NCBI GenBank assembly: GCA_017553575.1
Contig: JAFZKQ010000059.1
Span: 1-42,246 of the forward strand
Reading direction: 5' to 3'
Origin: Paludibacteraceae bacterium
Lineage (GTDB): Bacteria > Bacteroidota > Bacteroidia > Bacteroidales > Paludibacteraceae
DNA: 42,246 nt
Of the stretch, positions 1 to 8,583 are shown one piece after another. Made by a program: the position numbers and the translations under genes. The notes beneath the pieces were generated by a model. That model saw nothing but the letters and a program-made list of their open reading frames with translations. It did not search any database and was not told where the DNA came from. Each line of letters starts with the position of its first letter. The first letter of the stretch is position 1.

Positions 1-1807
1 GTTTAGCCAACACCACATTAGGAGAATTAATACCAAGTTTAGCCAATATCATGCTTTCCACACCACTACAAGCGCTCCATTGTTTCTTTCCCAAATTAAT
101 CGCTTGAGTTCTATTAGCACTCAACTCAGGATATTTTCCCAACAAGCGCTTTTTATCTTCAAAATCTTCAATCCAATTAAAACGTATACAGTCATTCTTT
201 TGGAAAACCTCATCTTTTAATAGTGCATAATCAGGGAATCTCTCATTGAAGCGAGACAACAGATGATTAATTATTTTCAATCTAAGACGATTATTTTGTG
301 AATTAAACTCTGTTTTAAAATCTTCATTGTTCCTCAAAACAGAAGAAATAGAATCAATCTCATCATCAGAAAGTTTTCCATAAAGCCATGATGTGTCAAA
401 CAATATACCTTTATCACTATTCTTATTTTCATCTATTGAAAACAACTTATCCAACGAGCCCAATCGGACTAAATAGTCTGATAGGATTTGGTCAAAAAAA
501 GCAAGATAGGCTTTCAACTGCAATGCTTGACCTTTGGACTTTAAATTTAAGTAAGGCAAAGTTTTTCTCTTCAAATTATAACATTGAGGGAGAATGTTTT
601 GGAAAGAGAAATAATGATCCACATGCCTATTTTTACTTTCAATAGAACTTCCTGTTTCGCCACAAGAATCTTCTTCCGAATATTGAGTAGTTGCAACTAT
701 CCCGAATGACGATGGTAAATTTATAGAGAGTCCATTCTGATGTATAAAAATTCTATTTCTGTCATCATTGAATGGAAGTAAATTAAAATAGAAACCAGGC
801 TCCTCATTTTTTGAATCTTTAGTATTTTCTGTTATACGAACTCTATAATCCGACAACGCGTCAATCACCCCTTCACGTTCGCAACAATCAATGAAATGAA
901 AATGTTTCACATCTCTTATTCCTTCAATTTTTTTAATAACAGCAATTACATCAGAGATATATAACATTTTCGGGGAATCAAATTTTTTCATTTCTTCCAT
1001 ATCGACAAAACGACCAGATTCAGGAACAATTCCTTGATAGATATCTTCTAAACTCTTTCCCTTTGACATCAGCTCATCTGCCGTATAACGATGCAATGTC
1101 GGAGAGACATACGCATTAATTTCTTTATACAGATTTCCAACAATCTCCTTGACATCTTTATCTTCCACCACATAATCTTCTAATTCCATTTCCAGACAAA
1201 TAGCTATATCTGCAGGCCTTAAAAATTCATATGTCTTGAACACTTCACAAAGATTTCGATGTTCATTCAAAAAATTAGAGACTTTCGATTCAATGGATTT
1301 TTTATCAACATCAGGAGGACATTGTAATATAACCTTATAAAAACCTTGAGGTGAAATTGACTCAGGCAATTCTCGGTTCGCATCATACGCATGATTGTCA
1401 ATAAGGAAATCTCCTATTTTTTCAATCCACACATTCCTAACGACAGAGCAATCTTCCTTAGGGGATTCAGATTCATACTCAATTTCAAGAATGGATTTTT
1501 TATATTCATCAACTGAAATAGGATTATACGAAAGAATGTCTTTTGCTTGATATAAAGATCCATCAAGAGTAGGACTATGTTCTCCTTCTTTTGTCAACAA
1601 ATCTTTTATCGCAAAATTGGTACGATAACCAAGATCCGCCAACGAAAAACACATTGCCTCCAAAAAAGTTACCCCTGGATCATGTAAATTATAGTCAGAC
1701 CAATTCTTTGACGCATATTCACGTATATACGACAATCCCAATTCTCTCATTTGGTCATAGTCCAACGGAGATATCTCAGAATTTTGCTTTGTATTATCAG
1801 TCTTCAT
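1..1807 (-). CDS. eCIS baseplate protein, Afp12/Pvc12-like (partial, 3' end off window)
   Basis: I read an uninterrupted minus-strand frame from an ATG at 1807 to the window edge, 602 codons without a stop, so the C-terminus is missing. Around residues 41-51 it has LHDPGVTFLEA followed by a LADLGYRTNF stretch. This DPG-T-LLE type motif is characteristic of the second baseplate J-like subunit (Afp12/Pvc12) of contractile injection systems, which forms the baseplate wedge together with Afp11. The ATG overlaps the end of the upstream Afp11-like gene by 11 nt, so the two are probably translationally coupled, as expected for wedge partners. The gene is AT-rich, like its upstream neighbour and unlike the spike genes. 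Function is by family and context; family assignment is good, the exact Afp number less so. Confidence 0.82.
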   Translation of the reverse strand, partial: MKTDNTKQNSEISPLDYDQMRELGLSYIREYASKNWSDYNLHDPGVTFLEAMCFSLADLGYRTNFAIKDLLTKEGEHSPTLDGSLYQAKDILSYNPISVDEYKKSILEIEYESESPKEDCSVVRNVWIEKIGDFLIDNHAYDANRELPESISPQGFYKVILQCPPDVDKKSIESKVSNFLNEHRNLCEVFKTYEFLRPADIAICLEMELEDYVVEDKDVKEIVGNLYKEINAYVSPTLHRYTADELMSKGKSLEDIYQGIVPESGRFVDMEEMKKFDSPKMLYISDVIAVIKKIEGIRDVKHFHFIDCCEREGVIDALSDYRVRITENTKDSKNEEPGFYFNLLPFNDDRNRIFIHQNGLSINLPSSFGIVATTQYSEEDSCGETGSSIESKNRHVDHYFSFQNILPQCYNLKRKTLPYLNLKSKGQALQLKAYLAFFDQILSDYLVRLGSLDKLFSIDENKNSDKGILFDTSWLYGKLSDDEIDSISSVLRNNEDFKTEFNSQNNRLRLKIINHLLSRFNERFPDYALLKDEVFQKNDCIRFNWIEDFEDKKRLLGKYPELSANRTQAINLGKKQWSACSGVESMILAKLGINSPNVVLAK

Positions 1808-4310
1808 TTTCCAACTTATTTATTGTATGCGAACCTGATGTGTATATAACAAGTTCTGAATTATACGACGATGGCTCTTCTTCTATGGCTATTGATTTCA
1901 CGAAATCGACACAATCTAAACCTTCAAGAAAAGAAAGGATGTCTGATTCACTTTTCACTTTAGAAAACACCGCGTTTGACGAATTATCAGACCATGGAGC
2001 AATGAATTTCTCCAACGCTTCATTTATAATGGATTGATAATATGACCAATCATCTAAATCCCTTTTCAACGCGATACATGTCGATACATTTAATCCTATA
2101 TATTTAGGAGAGCAAACATGAACAGACACAAAAGGAGATGCCACCGTTTCTTCTATATATTTCCGTATATCCAATCTAATATTCTCACCAACTTCAGGTC
2201 TAAGAAAATTTTGTTGATGAACCTTTTGAAAATCGGGTATAACCAAAAGTAACACATGACCGGCTTTGACATTGCCTTCTTCATCCATATTTGCCAAACA
2301 CTTAACTGTCGCTATCGTCGGAAAATTTTCTAGAACAAGACGTTCATAATCCCAACAAGTCCAAGCTTTCCCTTTATGTCGTAATTTTTCACTGACACGA
2401 CATTTAAATTTCAGCATAGACTCATCAGGGTAACCAATTTCCCCATCATAAGGTTGCTCAATCTTCTTTATTTCACTGTAATTATCCATCAATTTTGTAA
2501 TTGAATTAGCTGGGAGGATTTCCCCTGAAACAATCTCTCCAATTGAGTTTTCATCATAAGCAACTTCGACTGCCTGCGTTCGAACATCTTCAATTGCAGA
2601 AAAATCGAAAGTTTTAGCCTCATAACTCACCTTTATCCATAGAGGATTTTGCGGCATAGACATGTGGGGAGACAGCATATCCTCCGAAATTTTCAAACGT
2701 ACGACCCCACTCTTTTTTAATCCGTCAGTACTATCCTTTAAAAGAGATTTAATGCCCACCCACTCATTCTCTTTCAAAAAAAACCACTTCGGTGTTGAAG
2801 AGACATTAGTATCATTCTTAAATGGATTAATATGGAAATATATAGAAACACTGGTAGCAAATGATACATCAGACATTCCTATGAGAAAGCTGTCTTGAAC
2901 CTCGGCTTCTGTATCTTTTTCATTTTTTCGTATCTGAGGGAAACTCACCTCCTTATATCCACACAATCCAAATGGTGTAAATGGGTATATTTGAGTATCC
3001 AAATCCGAAAGGGATTTCTTATAAGTAACTCTGATAGGGTCAGTTAGCACTATGGGATGTATAGGATTAGGTAACGGATTGTCATTTTCCTTCCCTTTTT
3101 GATAATCAATAAGATATTTTGCCAACTTTACACCATACTGAATCTGATTATAAGCATCTGAATCCAATGAACATTCATAATTTTTTTCACATTTTTTCTT
3201 CTCACCCGACAAAACCAAAGGATCAACATCCGTTATTTCGCCTTGGGTACTTTCTATACAAAAAGTACTACCTTTTTCACATAATGGGCCATAGACCATA
3301 ACTCCTACTTCATTAGGGAATACGCCAAATGAGTTTCTGATCAACACATCTTTGCTATTTTTAACGGTTATCATTATGTTGCTTATATCTATCTTACAAT
3401 CTCTAACATATTCAATTTTCTTTGCGGAAAACATAATGATTGGATATTGTGTATCAAATGCATATCCATGAATTTTTTTATTATACGCCACTATACGACC
3501 TTCCTCGATCGCTATTCCTCCATCTTTATCAACACTAGAAGTAATCCAACCATCTTTCCCTGTAAATGAAATGTTGAAATTATTGAAATCTATAGCATCA
3601 ACATTATTTATAGAAAAGCCTTCGATGATTTCAAAAGACTTTGATGCTATCGCAAATCCAAAATTTTCAAACTCCAACGACATTGGCTCTTTTAAGTTAG
3701 TTAAAGGCTCACATCCGCCATCGGCACTAAAAAAAGCTAACGAATTAACTTTCGCACGATTTATAACAGAATCATCCTTTGAAACATAAGATATCGGCTT
3801 CCCGTACTTATCCTTTCCTGCATTAAAAACAGTACCCTTAGGGAGGAAAACTTCGTTTTGATTATTCTTAATCTCCAAAAACACTATTGAATTACCTACA
3901 TATCCTTTTTTCAAGGAAAAACCCAAAACATCTTGATAATAAAATAGAAGATGTCGCTCTGTTATTGTATTGAGATTATCTTGTTGTATCCGAAACAACC
4001 TAAAAAAAGATAACAAAAGAGCAATATGAGGAGGGAGTTTTGAGTCCTTCATTTGCCTTACAAGCCAATCCTTCTTTAATTTATCATTCTCATAATCATA
4101 TATATCAGAAAAGAAAGACTTCCAATCCCCATCTTGTTCACTATTAAGATTGTAAAATGTGAGATTTTTTGCGAAGAGAGCTGATTGTTGCAACAAATCT
4201 TCCCACGTACGAGGATCCAACTTCAGATAATCTTCACAAAGAGCTTGTGGCAAACGTTCATTCTGGGACGTGCCATTATTTATTGTCTGATTCAGAGAAA
4301 GAATGCCCAT
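1797..4310 (-). CDS. eCIS baseplate J-like protein, Afp11/Pvc11-like
   Basis: An 837-residue protein following gp25 and preceding the Afp12-like gene, the usual eCIS order. The N-terminal ~130 residues (ITERHLLFYYQDVLGF region) and the following FLPKGTVFNAGKD stretch match the start of Afp11-type proteins, where a beta-rich domain is introduced by a 'LPKGT' segment. The C-terminal third (after GEILPANSI, through the RVSEKLRHKGKAWTCWDYE stretch to a conserved IRKYIEE segment) resembles the baseplate J core. In assembled particles this subunit forms the wedge that couples the spike hub to the sheath. It starts 3 nt after the gp25 stop and overlaps the next gene by 11 nt. DNA composition turns clearly AT-richer right at this gene's start compared with the spike genes upstream. 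Recognised by pattern, not by search. Confidence 0.85.
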   Translation of the reverse strand: MGILSLNQTINNGTSQNERLPQALCEDYLKLDPRTWEDLLQQSALFAKNLTFYNLNSEQDGDWKSFFSDIYDYENDKLKKDWLVRQMKDSKLPPHIALLLSFFRLFRIQQDNLNTITERHLLFYYQDVLGFSLKKGYVGNSIVFLEIKNNQNEVFLPKGTVFNAGKDKYGKPISYVSKDDSVINRAKVNSLAFFSADGGCEPLTNLKEPMSLEFENFGFAIASKSFEIIEGFSINNVDAIDFNNFNISFTGKDGWITSSVDKDGGIAIEEGRIVAYNKKIHGYAFDTQYPIIMFSAKKIEYVRDCKIDISNIMITVKNSKDVLIRNSFGVFPNEVGVMVYGPLCEKGSTFCIESTQGEITDVDPLVLSGEKKKCEKNYECSLDSDAYNQIQYGVKLAKYLIDYQKGKENDNPLPNPIHPIVLTDPIRVTYKKSLSDLDTQIYPFTPFGLCGYKEVSFPQIRKNEKDTEAEVQDSFLIGMSDVSFATSVSIYFHINPFKNDTNVSSTPKWFFLKENEWVGIKSLLKDSTDGLKKSGVVRLKISEDMLSPHMSMPQNPLWIKVSYEAKTFDFSAIEDVRTQAVEVAYDENSIGEIVSGEILPANSITKLMDNYSEIKKIEQPYDGEIGYPDESMLKFKCRVSEKLRHKGKAWTCWDYERLVLENFPTIATVKCLANMDEEGNVKAGHVLLLVIPDFQKVHQQNFLRPEVGENIRLDIRKYIEETVASPFVSVHVCSPKYIGLNVSTCIALKRDLDDWSYYQSIINEALEKFIAPWSDNSSNAVFSKVKSESDILSFLEGLDCVDFVKSIAIEEEPSSYNSELVIYTSGSHTINKLENED

Positions 4311-4313
4311 ATA

Positions 4314-4703
4314 TCACTCAAAATAATACGGATAAACCATGTTGTACTGCGTGTTAGTTGTGCGGATGGTGTAGCTCAGGTTGATGAGCAACTTTCCATC
4401 CATAATCTCATCGATGTTGATGTCCACACTGTTCAGGATGATGCGGGGCTCATACTGGCGAACGGTGTTCTCCACCAACTGCTGGATATGGAGCAACGTC
4501 ACCCGATTGTTGGGTGCGAACTGGAACTTCCGTAAATCACAGCCAAAATCGGGATGGAAGAGCCGTTCCCGCACATTCGTCGAGAATAAAATCTTCAGGC
4601 TCTGCTCAATCTCCTCCTGACCAGAAACCATATCCACACTCCTGTCATACTTATTGAAATGAGGCGGGAAACTCCAGCCTTTTCCAATGAAATCCTCTGC
4701 CAT
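4314..4703 (-). CDS. gp25/GPW-like baseplate wedge protein, Afp9-like
   Basis: A 129-residue protein of the size expected for the GPW/gp25 family. It begins with the typical GKGWSFPPHF segment and contains the family hallmark: 'I..SL..IL.T..RER....FGC' followed by a helix and an EPRI.L..V stretch. In contractile systems gp25 is part of the inner baseplate and nucleates the first sheath ring. It lies 3 nt downstream of the PAAR gene and 3 nt upstream of the Afp11-like gene, so it is translated from the same polycistronic message. Length and motif are complete and nothing unusual is visible. Confidence 0.93.
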   Translation of the reverse strand: MAEDFIGKGWSFPPHFNKYDRSVDMVSGQEEIEQSLKILFSTNVRERLFHPDFGCDLRKFQFAPNNRVTLLHIQQLVENTVRQYEPRIILNSVDINIDEIMDGKLLINLSYTIRTTNTQYNMVYPYYFE

Positions 4704-4706
4704 ATC

Positions 4707-4985
4707 TTACCCTCCTATTATCACCGTTGGACATCCTACTGCCCCCATGGCACCACATCCACACGTGTCGGTCGTCCGAAGTGCCGGCTTGCCACCTATC
4801 AATACGGTCGCGCTACCGGAAACAAACGGCGTGGATGGCACATGGGATGGCGGAGGAAGCGGACACGCATGAACGTCTCCCATCACCGCTGCCGGCATTC
4901 CGCCAATCATCACCGTCGGCACACCCGGACCCACCACCACACCTCCGTGGTTGGTCACATCCCCTACTCGTACTGCTGCTGCCAT
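4707..4985 (-). CDS. PAAR-domain spike tip protein, Afp10-like
   Basis: A 92-residue glycine/proline-rich protein consisting only of a PAAR domain. It has the repeated pattern PGVPTVMIGG.PAAV.GD, TVLIGGKPALR and GCPTVIIGG, with His and Cys residues (HACP; CGCGAMGAVGC) suited to binding the metal ion that holds the cone tip together. PAAR proteins cap the VgrG/gp5 spike and make first contact with the target membrane. No toxin extension is fused to it, so cargo must be carried elsewhere, most likely by the DUF4157 proteins at the head of the operon. It sits 25 nt after the spike gene and 3 nt before gp25. Confidence 0.95.
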   Translation of the reverse strand: MAAAVRVGDVTNHGGVVVGPGVPTVMIGGMPAAVMGDVHACPLPPPSHVPSTPFVSGSATVLIGGKPALRTTDTCGCGAMGAVGCPTVIIGG

Positions 4986-5010
4986 AGTCTATCTTATTCT
5001 ATTTTACCAT

Positions 5011-6738
5011 TTAATTGATCTGCACCAATCCTCCTTTGATGACCGTATTACCACCCGAAGAGACTTCTGCCGAGGCGGATCCTTTGGCCACCAACTGCGC
5101 ATTGGCTTTAATGTTCACATTGTTTCCCTCTATGCTGACATCCTGCGCCGCCTTGAGCGTCAAGGCCTTCTTGCTTTCGACCGTGATGCCTTGATCATTC
5201 ATCACGATGGTATTCCCGTTTTGGTCTTCCAACGAAATACCCTTCTCGTCATCGCTGATCAGCAACTTGTTGCCTCCAGGCGTTTCGACCGACAAAGCCT
5301 TCTTCTCATCATCGAAGAGCAGTTGAATGTTCTCACGACTAAAAAAGCCTTTCACGTGGTTGTCATCCGTAATTTCCAAAGGCACAGGGGCTTTGCTGCT
5401 GTGAAGCATTCCGAGGATGACCGCACTGTTCGGGTTACCATCAATGAACCCCACAATCACCTCGTCGTCTTTCTCAGGCATAAAGAAACTGCCTCGCTTA
5501 TTTCCCGCATCGAGAGTCGCCACCCGACACCACAATTTCATATCATTGGAATTCAAGAGCCTGACATAGATTCGATCTTCTCCCTTGGGGTCCCCTGCCA
5601 AAGCTTCCACTTTCGCAATTTGAAGGCCATTCACCGAAGGGAGCATACCCATGGCGGGTTTCGGGGCTATATCGTTGAAACGCTCCACATAACGAGTGTC
5701 ATCGAAACCAACTTCCAAATTTGTATCCCAACTACCAGGACCAATCGAATGCAAGACAGAAGAAACCAAGACCTTACCATTGAAGCCCTTGCCCACTTTA
5801 TGCAAGCGGACCATATCGCCAGGCAATAACGGAGCATAACCGACAAGTCCCAACTTTCCCAGCAAGAAAGCAAGGTCGTTGCGTGCAGACATCGTGTTCT
5901 GCTTGGCATCCATCTCCTGCTCACTCTCCTCACTACCCGTTGAAACGACATTCACGCTCTCCGCCTCTTTGTTCTCCTCGCTTTGGCTTAGATTCGAAAC
6001 GGACGACGATGATTCAATAGCTTCCTGCGTGGAAGAATCAAACACTTTCCCCTTGTACTCCTTGTGCGAACATCTGGAATCAATCTCCAACTCGACAGTG
6101 CTGATATTATACCCTTTGATGGCATCCAAGACATGTTCTTGTTGCGTCAAGTCTTCAAGGATGGACTTGACAACGATTCCTTCTGGAGTGGTATAGACCA
6201 CCATTCCTTCGGATTCTGCGATGAGATTGATAAAGTCCCAATCACTGTAATCGTTTTGCATACGTTTCTCCGACTTGTTGCCGGGCTTCTCCACCTTCAC
6301 AGAGATTCCATATTCACCACAGATTGCCTCAATCGTATCCTGAATGGTTTGGTCTTCAAAACCACGACATTTATTTTCCACCGTCATCTTATCAGCCGCA
6401 TGTTTTGCCTCAATGGTCAATTTCGAACACACGGAAGAGACTGATTTTTTTATGATGGAACCCTTAAAGACAGACACCTTGGCTTCATTATAGCCTACCA
6501 ACACCTCTATTTCTGACCCCAACTTGTAAATATCCATATCGGAGATATAGAGTTCTTTCTCCTCGTCAATGATATTATCAAGAACTATTTTAAGATCGGA
6601 AATCGTATTGAATCCACTCTGCGCATCGACAGAGAGAATATATTGGTTATAGAGGACAGGATTCCCATCCACCTTGACTATGCAACAGACATTCCCGTTC
6701 AAGTCCACATATTTAATGTCACTCTTCGTATCAGCCAT
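5011..6738 (-). CDS. VgrG/gp5-gp27-like spike protein, Afp8-like
   Basis: I place the start at the ATG at 6738 (MADTKSDIKYVDLNG), giving 575 residues. An upstream ATG at 6819 would overlap the previous gene by about 70 nt and add a basic tail with no family resemblance. The N-terminal half has the gp27/late-control-D fold pattern (hub domain; EKRMQNDYSDWDFINLIAE near the middle is a typical segment). Around two thirds along, VRLLNSNDMKLWCRVATL and FFMPEKDDEVIVGFIDGNP mark the gp5 OB domain. The C-terminus becomes a repetitive beta-helix (GNTIVMNDQGITVES ... SIEGNNVNIKA). The trimer forms the central spike carrying the PAAR tip. Residues ~260-300 form a Ser/Glu-rich insertion. No effector domain is fused at the end. 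Confidence 0.92.
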   Translation of the reverse strand: MADTKSDIKYVDLNGNVCCIVKVDGNPVLYNQYILSVDAQSGFNTISDLKIVLDNIIDEEKELYISDMDIYKLGSEIEVLVGYNEAKVSVFKGSIIKKSVSSVCSKLTIEAKHAADKMTVENKCRGFEDQTIQDTIEAICGEYGISVKVEKPGNKSEKRMQNDYSDWDFINLIAESEGMVVYTTPEGIVVKSILEDLTQQEHVLDAIKGYNISTVELEIDSRCSHKEYKGKVFDSSTQEAIESSSSVSNLSQSEENKEAESVNVVSTGSEESEQEMDAKQNTMSARNDLAFLLGKLGLVGYAPLLPGDMVRLHKVGKGFNGKVLVSSVLHSIGPGSWDTNLEVGFDDTRYVERFNDIAPKPAMGMLPSVNGLQIAKVEALAGDPKGEDRIYVRLLNSNDMKLWCRVATLDAGNKRGSFFMPEKDDEVIVGFIDGNPNSAVILGMLHSSKAPVPLEITDDNHVKGFFSRENIQLLFDDEKKALSVETPGGNKLLISDDEKGISLEDQNGNTIVMNDQGITVESKKALTLKAAQDVSIEGNNVNIKANAQLVAKGSASAEVSSGGNTVIKGGLVQIN

Positions 6739-6745
6739 AAACCTT

Positions 6746-7381
6746 TCAAACCGACAATTTGAACAACGAATCCAATGCCTTATCGTAGGCTTCCGAAACA
6801 GCATCTGCGAAGTCATCAAGCGCAGAGTTCTTTTCTACGACAAGCTCACTCTCTTCGGGTTTCTCTATCTTCTTATCCTCTTGGGGCTTCATACATATAG
6901 ATTTGAAGCTGCACGTAACCTTCGCGCGCAACGGAGAACCATCCTGCTTGAACAACTTATAATCTATCTTAAACGAGGTATTTACGACATAGAAAACCTC
7001 CGAGCAATAGGTGATGGCGACAAAATTGGGCTCATACCCCACATTTCCTTCTACCACCTTGAAGAAGATTTTCGTCAGTTGCGTCAACTGTTCCTGCACG
7101 CTCTTCGTACCCTTTTGAGTAGGAATGACACCTGTTCCATCAATCATCAACGTGAAATTATAATCGATAGGTTGCATGTTGGCGAACCTTCCCGCCGAGA
7201 TACTATTCGTCATGGCCTTCTCTTGGGTGAAATTGGCCGTCATACTCTTCGAGAATTCTTCCGGATTGATCATGACCTGATATACCTCTTTCGTCCTGAT
7301 TTCCGGTATTCCATCTTTGAAATCAAAGACGTTGAAAGTCATGAACTCCTTTTTGTTGCTACCAAAACCTAAAATACTCAT
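6746..7381 (-). CDS. CIS tube adaptor protein, Afp7/Pvc7-like
   Basis: A 211-residue protein with an N-terminal contractile-injection-system tube/adaptor domain: 'YQVMINPEEFS....ANFTQEKAM', 'YNFTLMIDGTGVIP' and 'PNFVAITYCSEVFYVVNTS' are typical segments, ending in a LRAKVTCSFKSI strand. In the family this protein sits between the tube and the spike. Many Afp7-type proteins carry a C-terminal LysM domain; here the last ~45 residues are a charged, probably helical tail without a visible LysM motif. It overlaps the DUF5908 stop by 4 nt (ATGA) and is followed 7 nt later by the spike gene, matching the conserved order Afp6-Afp7-Afp8. Confidence 0.85.
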   Translation of the reverse strand: MSILGFGSNKKEFMTFNVFDFKDGIPEIRTKEVYQVMINPEEFSKSMTANFTQEKAMTNSISAGRFANMQPIDYNFTLMIDGTGVIPTQKGTKSVQEQLTQLTKIFFKVVEGNVGYEPNFVAITYCSEVFYVVNTSFKIDYKLFKQDGSPLRAKVTCSFKSICMKPQEDKKIEKPEESELVVEKNSALDDFADAVSEAYDKALDSLFKLSV

Positions 7382-7545
7382 CTCTCCCTCCTTTTCCTTA
7401 AGTCCTTGTCAAAGAAATCACGTACCAATGGACTGACGTATTTCCGTTCCTCCACACGACTGTTCGGAGTCGTATTCTCTTCCCGCTTTGCGTTTCTCTC
7501 CACGATGTTCGCCTTGATGGTCAATTCCCGTATTTTGATGGTCAT
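7378..7545 (-). CDS. DUF5908 small protein, Afp6/Pvc6-like
   Basis: A 55-residue reading frame fits exactly between the second tube gene and the Afp7-like gene. It begins MTIKIRELTIKANIVER, matching the short 'P(I/L)EIRELVIKA' start of DUF5908 proteins encoded in Bacteroidetes and other eCIS loci at this position. The start overlaps the tube stop (ATGA at 7545-7542) and the stop overlaps the next start (ATGA at 7381-7378), so the gene is locked in by translational coupling on both sides. Composition is highly charged with many Arg and Lys. The role in the particle is not well defined; position suggests an assembly or baseplate accessory. Too short for ordinary ORF cut-offs. Confidence 0.85.
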   Translation of the reverse strand: MTIKIRELTIKANIVERNAKREENTTPNSRVEERKYVSPLVRDFFDKDLRKRRER

Positions 7546-8027
7546 AATATCCTCTTTGAATAGTTATACGCTAATTCGAGTGTCTCAATCACCAACTCGC
7601 TTTTGTTGGCAGCCAATTGGCTCACCTCCAATTTCACTGGATAGGCATTGTTGAATGCCCACACCTTCACCGGGATATGGTCCTCGTTCAGGAGAGCGAC
7701 CACCGCAGTGCAGGGATAGAAGTTGAAATTGTAGATGGCTTCATTCGCCCACATGATCAACACCGACGGAGTTGTGGACAATGCCCGCTTCAGCACCAAG
7801 TTGTTATACTTGGCAGGCTTTGGCAAACGGTACTTGAACGAGTTGTTACCCCCCTCGCCTACCTCCTCCGTCTGAAGTTCAGCAGAGATGCCGGAGACCT
7901 CCGCAAAGGCCAACCCGATATTGTCATCTCCATTGAGCTTTTTCTCCAAAGAGCCCAAGGCCACACTGAGAAAAGTCACCTCGAAATGGAAGGCAGGAAC
8001 ATAACTATCCGCTTTGTGCTTCATCAT
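7542..8027 (-). CDS. eCIS tail tube protein (second paralogue, Afp5-like)
   Basis: A 161-residue T4 gp19-like tube protein. It has the family pattern 'FHFEVTF ... GLAFAEVSGISAELQTEEVGEG', then 'YRLPKPAKYNNLVLKRAL', a WANEAIYNF segment and the closing 'VKVWAFNNAYPVKLE.SQL....SELVIETLELAYNYS'. It is a paralogue of the tube gene 70 nt upstream but clearly divergent. In Afp and PVC the last tube paralogue before the small Afp6 gene joins the tube to the baseplate, and this gene is in that place. Its stop overlaps the DUF5908 start. A second in-frame ATG one codon in (8024) is an equally plausible start. Confidence 0.9.
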   Translation of the reverse strand: MMKHKADSYVPAFHFEVTFLSVALGSLEKKLNGDDNIGLAFAEVSGISAELQTEEVGEGGNNSFKYRLPKPAKYNNLVLKRALSTTPSVLIMWANEAIYNFNFYPCTAVVALLNEDHIPVKVWAFNNAYPVKLEVSQLAANKSELVIETLELAYNYSKRIL

Positions 8028-8097
8028 CTAAAAAATTGTTGATTCAACCCATGTAAAGGGTGGCCACCGTCCGAAGACGATGACGCACCCAAAAACA

Positions 8098-8541
8098 TTA
8101 ACCTCTTGTGACCGTGAAACTTTCGTAAGCCAATTCCACAGACTCCAAGACCACCTTTCCGTCGGAAGCGTTCAAGCTGCCCGCATCGTATTTGATTGGG
8201 AAAGCGTTCTTCAAACTCCATGTCACGGCAGGCTCATGCGCCTCGTTCAAGAGGAAGATGGTGATGTCCCTGCGCTCCACCGTATTGTTGGCGATAGAGT
8301 TGAACCAGTCGAAGAAGCCATTGTCGGTCGCAACCGTACCACGCTTCAACGTCACATTGTTGAACTTCTTCAAGCCTGGCATCTTGAAGGTAGTGTACTC
8401 CTTATTGGCCCCCTCACGATACTCGATAGGAGTAGTGGAGACACTCAACCCCGTAACTTCGGAGAAACTTACATTTTCGTCGTCGTCGCTCCATTTCACT
8501 GTGAAATGGAAGCCTGTCAATGGATAATTATTTGTTGCCAT
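8098..8541 (-). CDS. eCIS main tail tube protein, Afp1-like
   Basis: A 147-residue gp19/Hcp-fold tube protein: 'YPLTGFHFTVKW', 'VSFSEVTGLSVSTTPIEYREG', 'FKMPGLKKFNNVTLKRG', 'VTWSLKNAFPIKYDAGSLNA' and 'VVLESVELAYESFTV' are all textbook tube-family segments. Rings of this protein would form the inner tube that is propelled into the target and that can hold cargo in its lumen. It comes directly after the sheath gene (42 nt gap), the usual sheath-tube order. Of the two tube paralogues this one is the shorter and more canonical, so I infer it is the main tube subunit. Confidence 0.93.
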   Translation of the reverse strand: MATNNYPLTGFHFTVKWSDDDENVSFSEVTGLSVSTTPIEYREGANKEYTTFKMPGLKKFNNVTLKRGTVATDNGFFDWFNSIANNTVERRDITIFLLNEAHEPAVTWSLKNAFPIKYDAGSLNASDGKVVLESVELAYESFTVTRG

Positions 8542-8583
8542 TTGATTATTCTGTTATTGTATTAATAATTGATGAACACCTCA

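Noticed and set aside
388..645. An 85-codon plus-strand frame at the left edge
   Set aside because: It lies opposite the uninterrupted Afp12-like coding frame, which continues to the window edge.
4951..5829. A 292-codon plus-strand frame opposite the spike gene
   Set aside because: The minus strand encodes a textbook VgrG-like protein; the antisense product is rich in His and Arg and has no recognisable motif.
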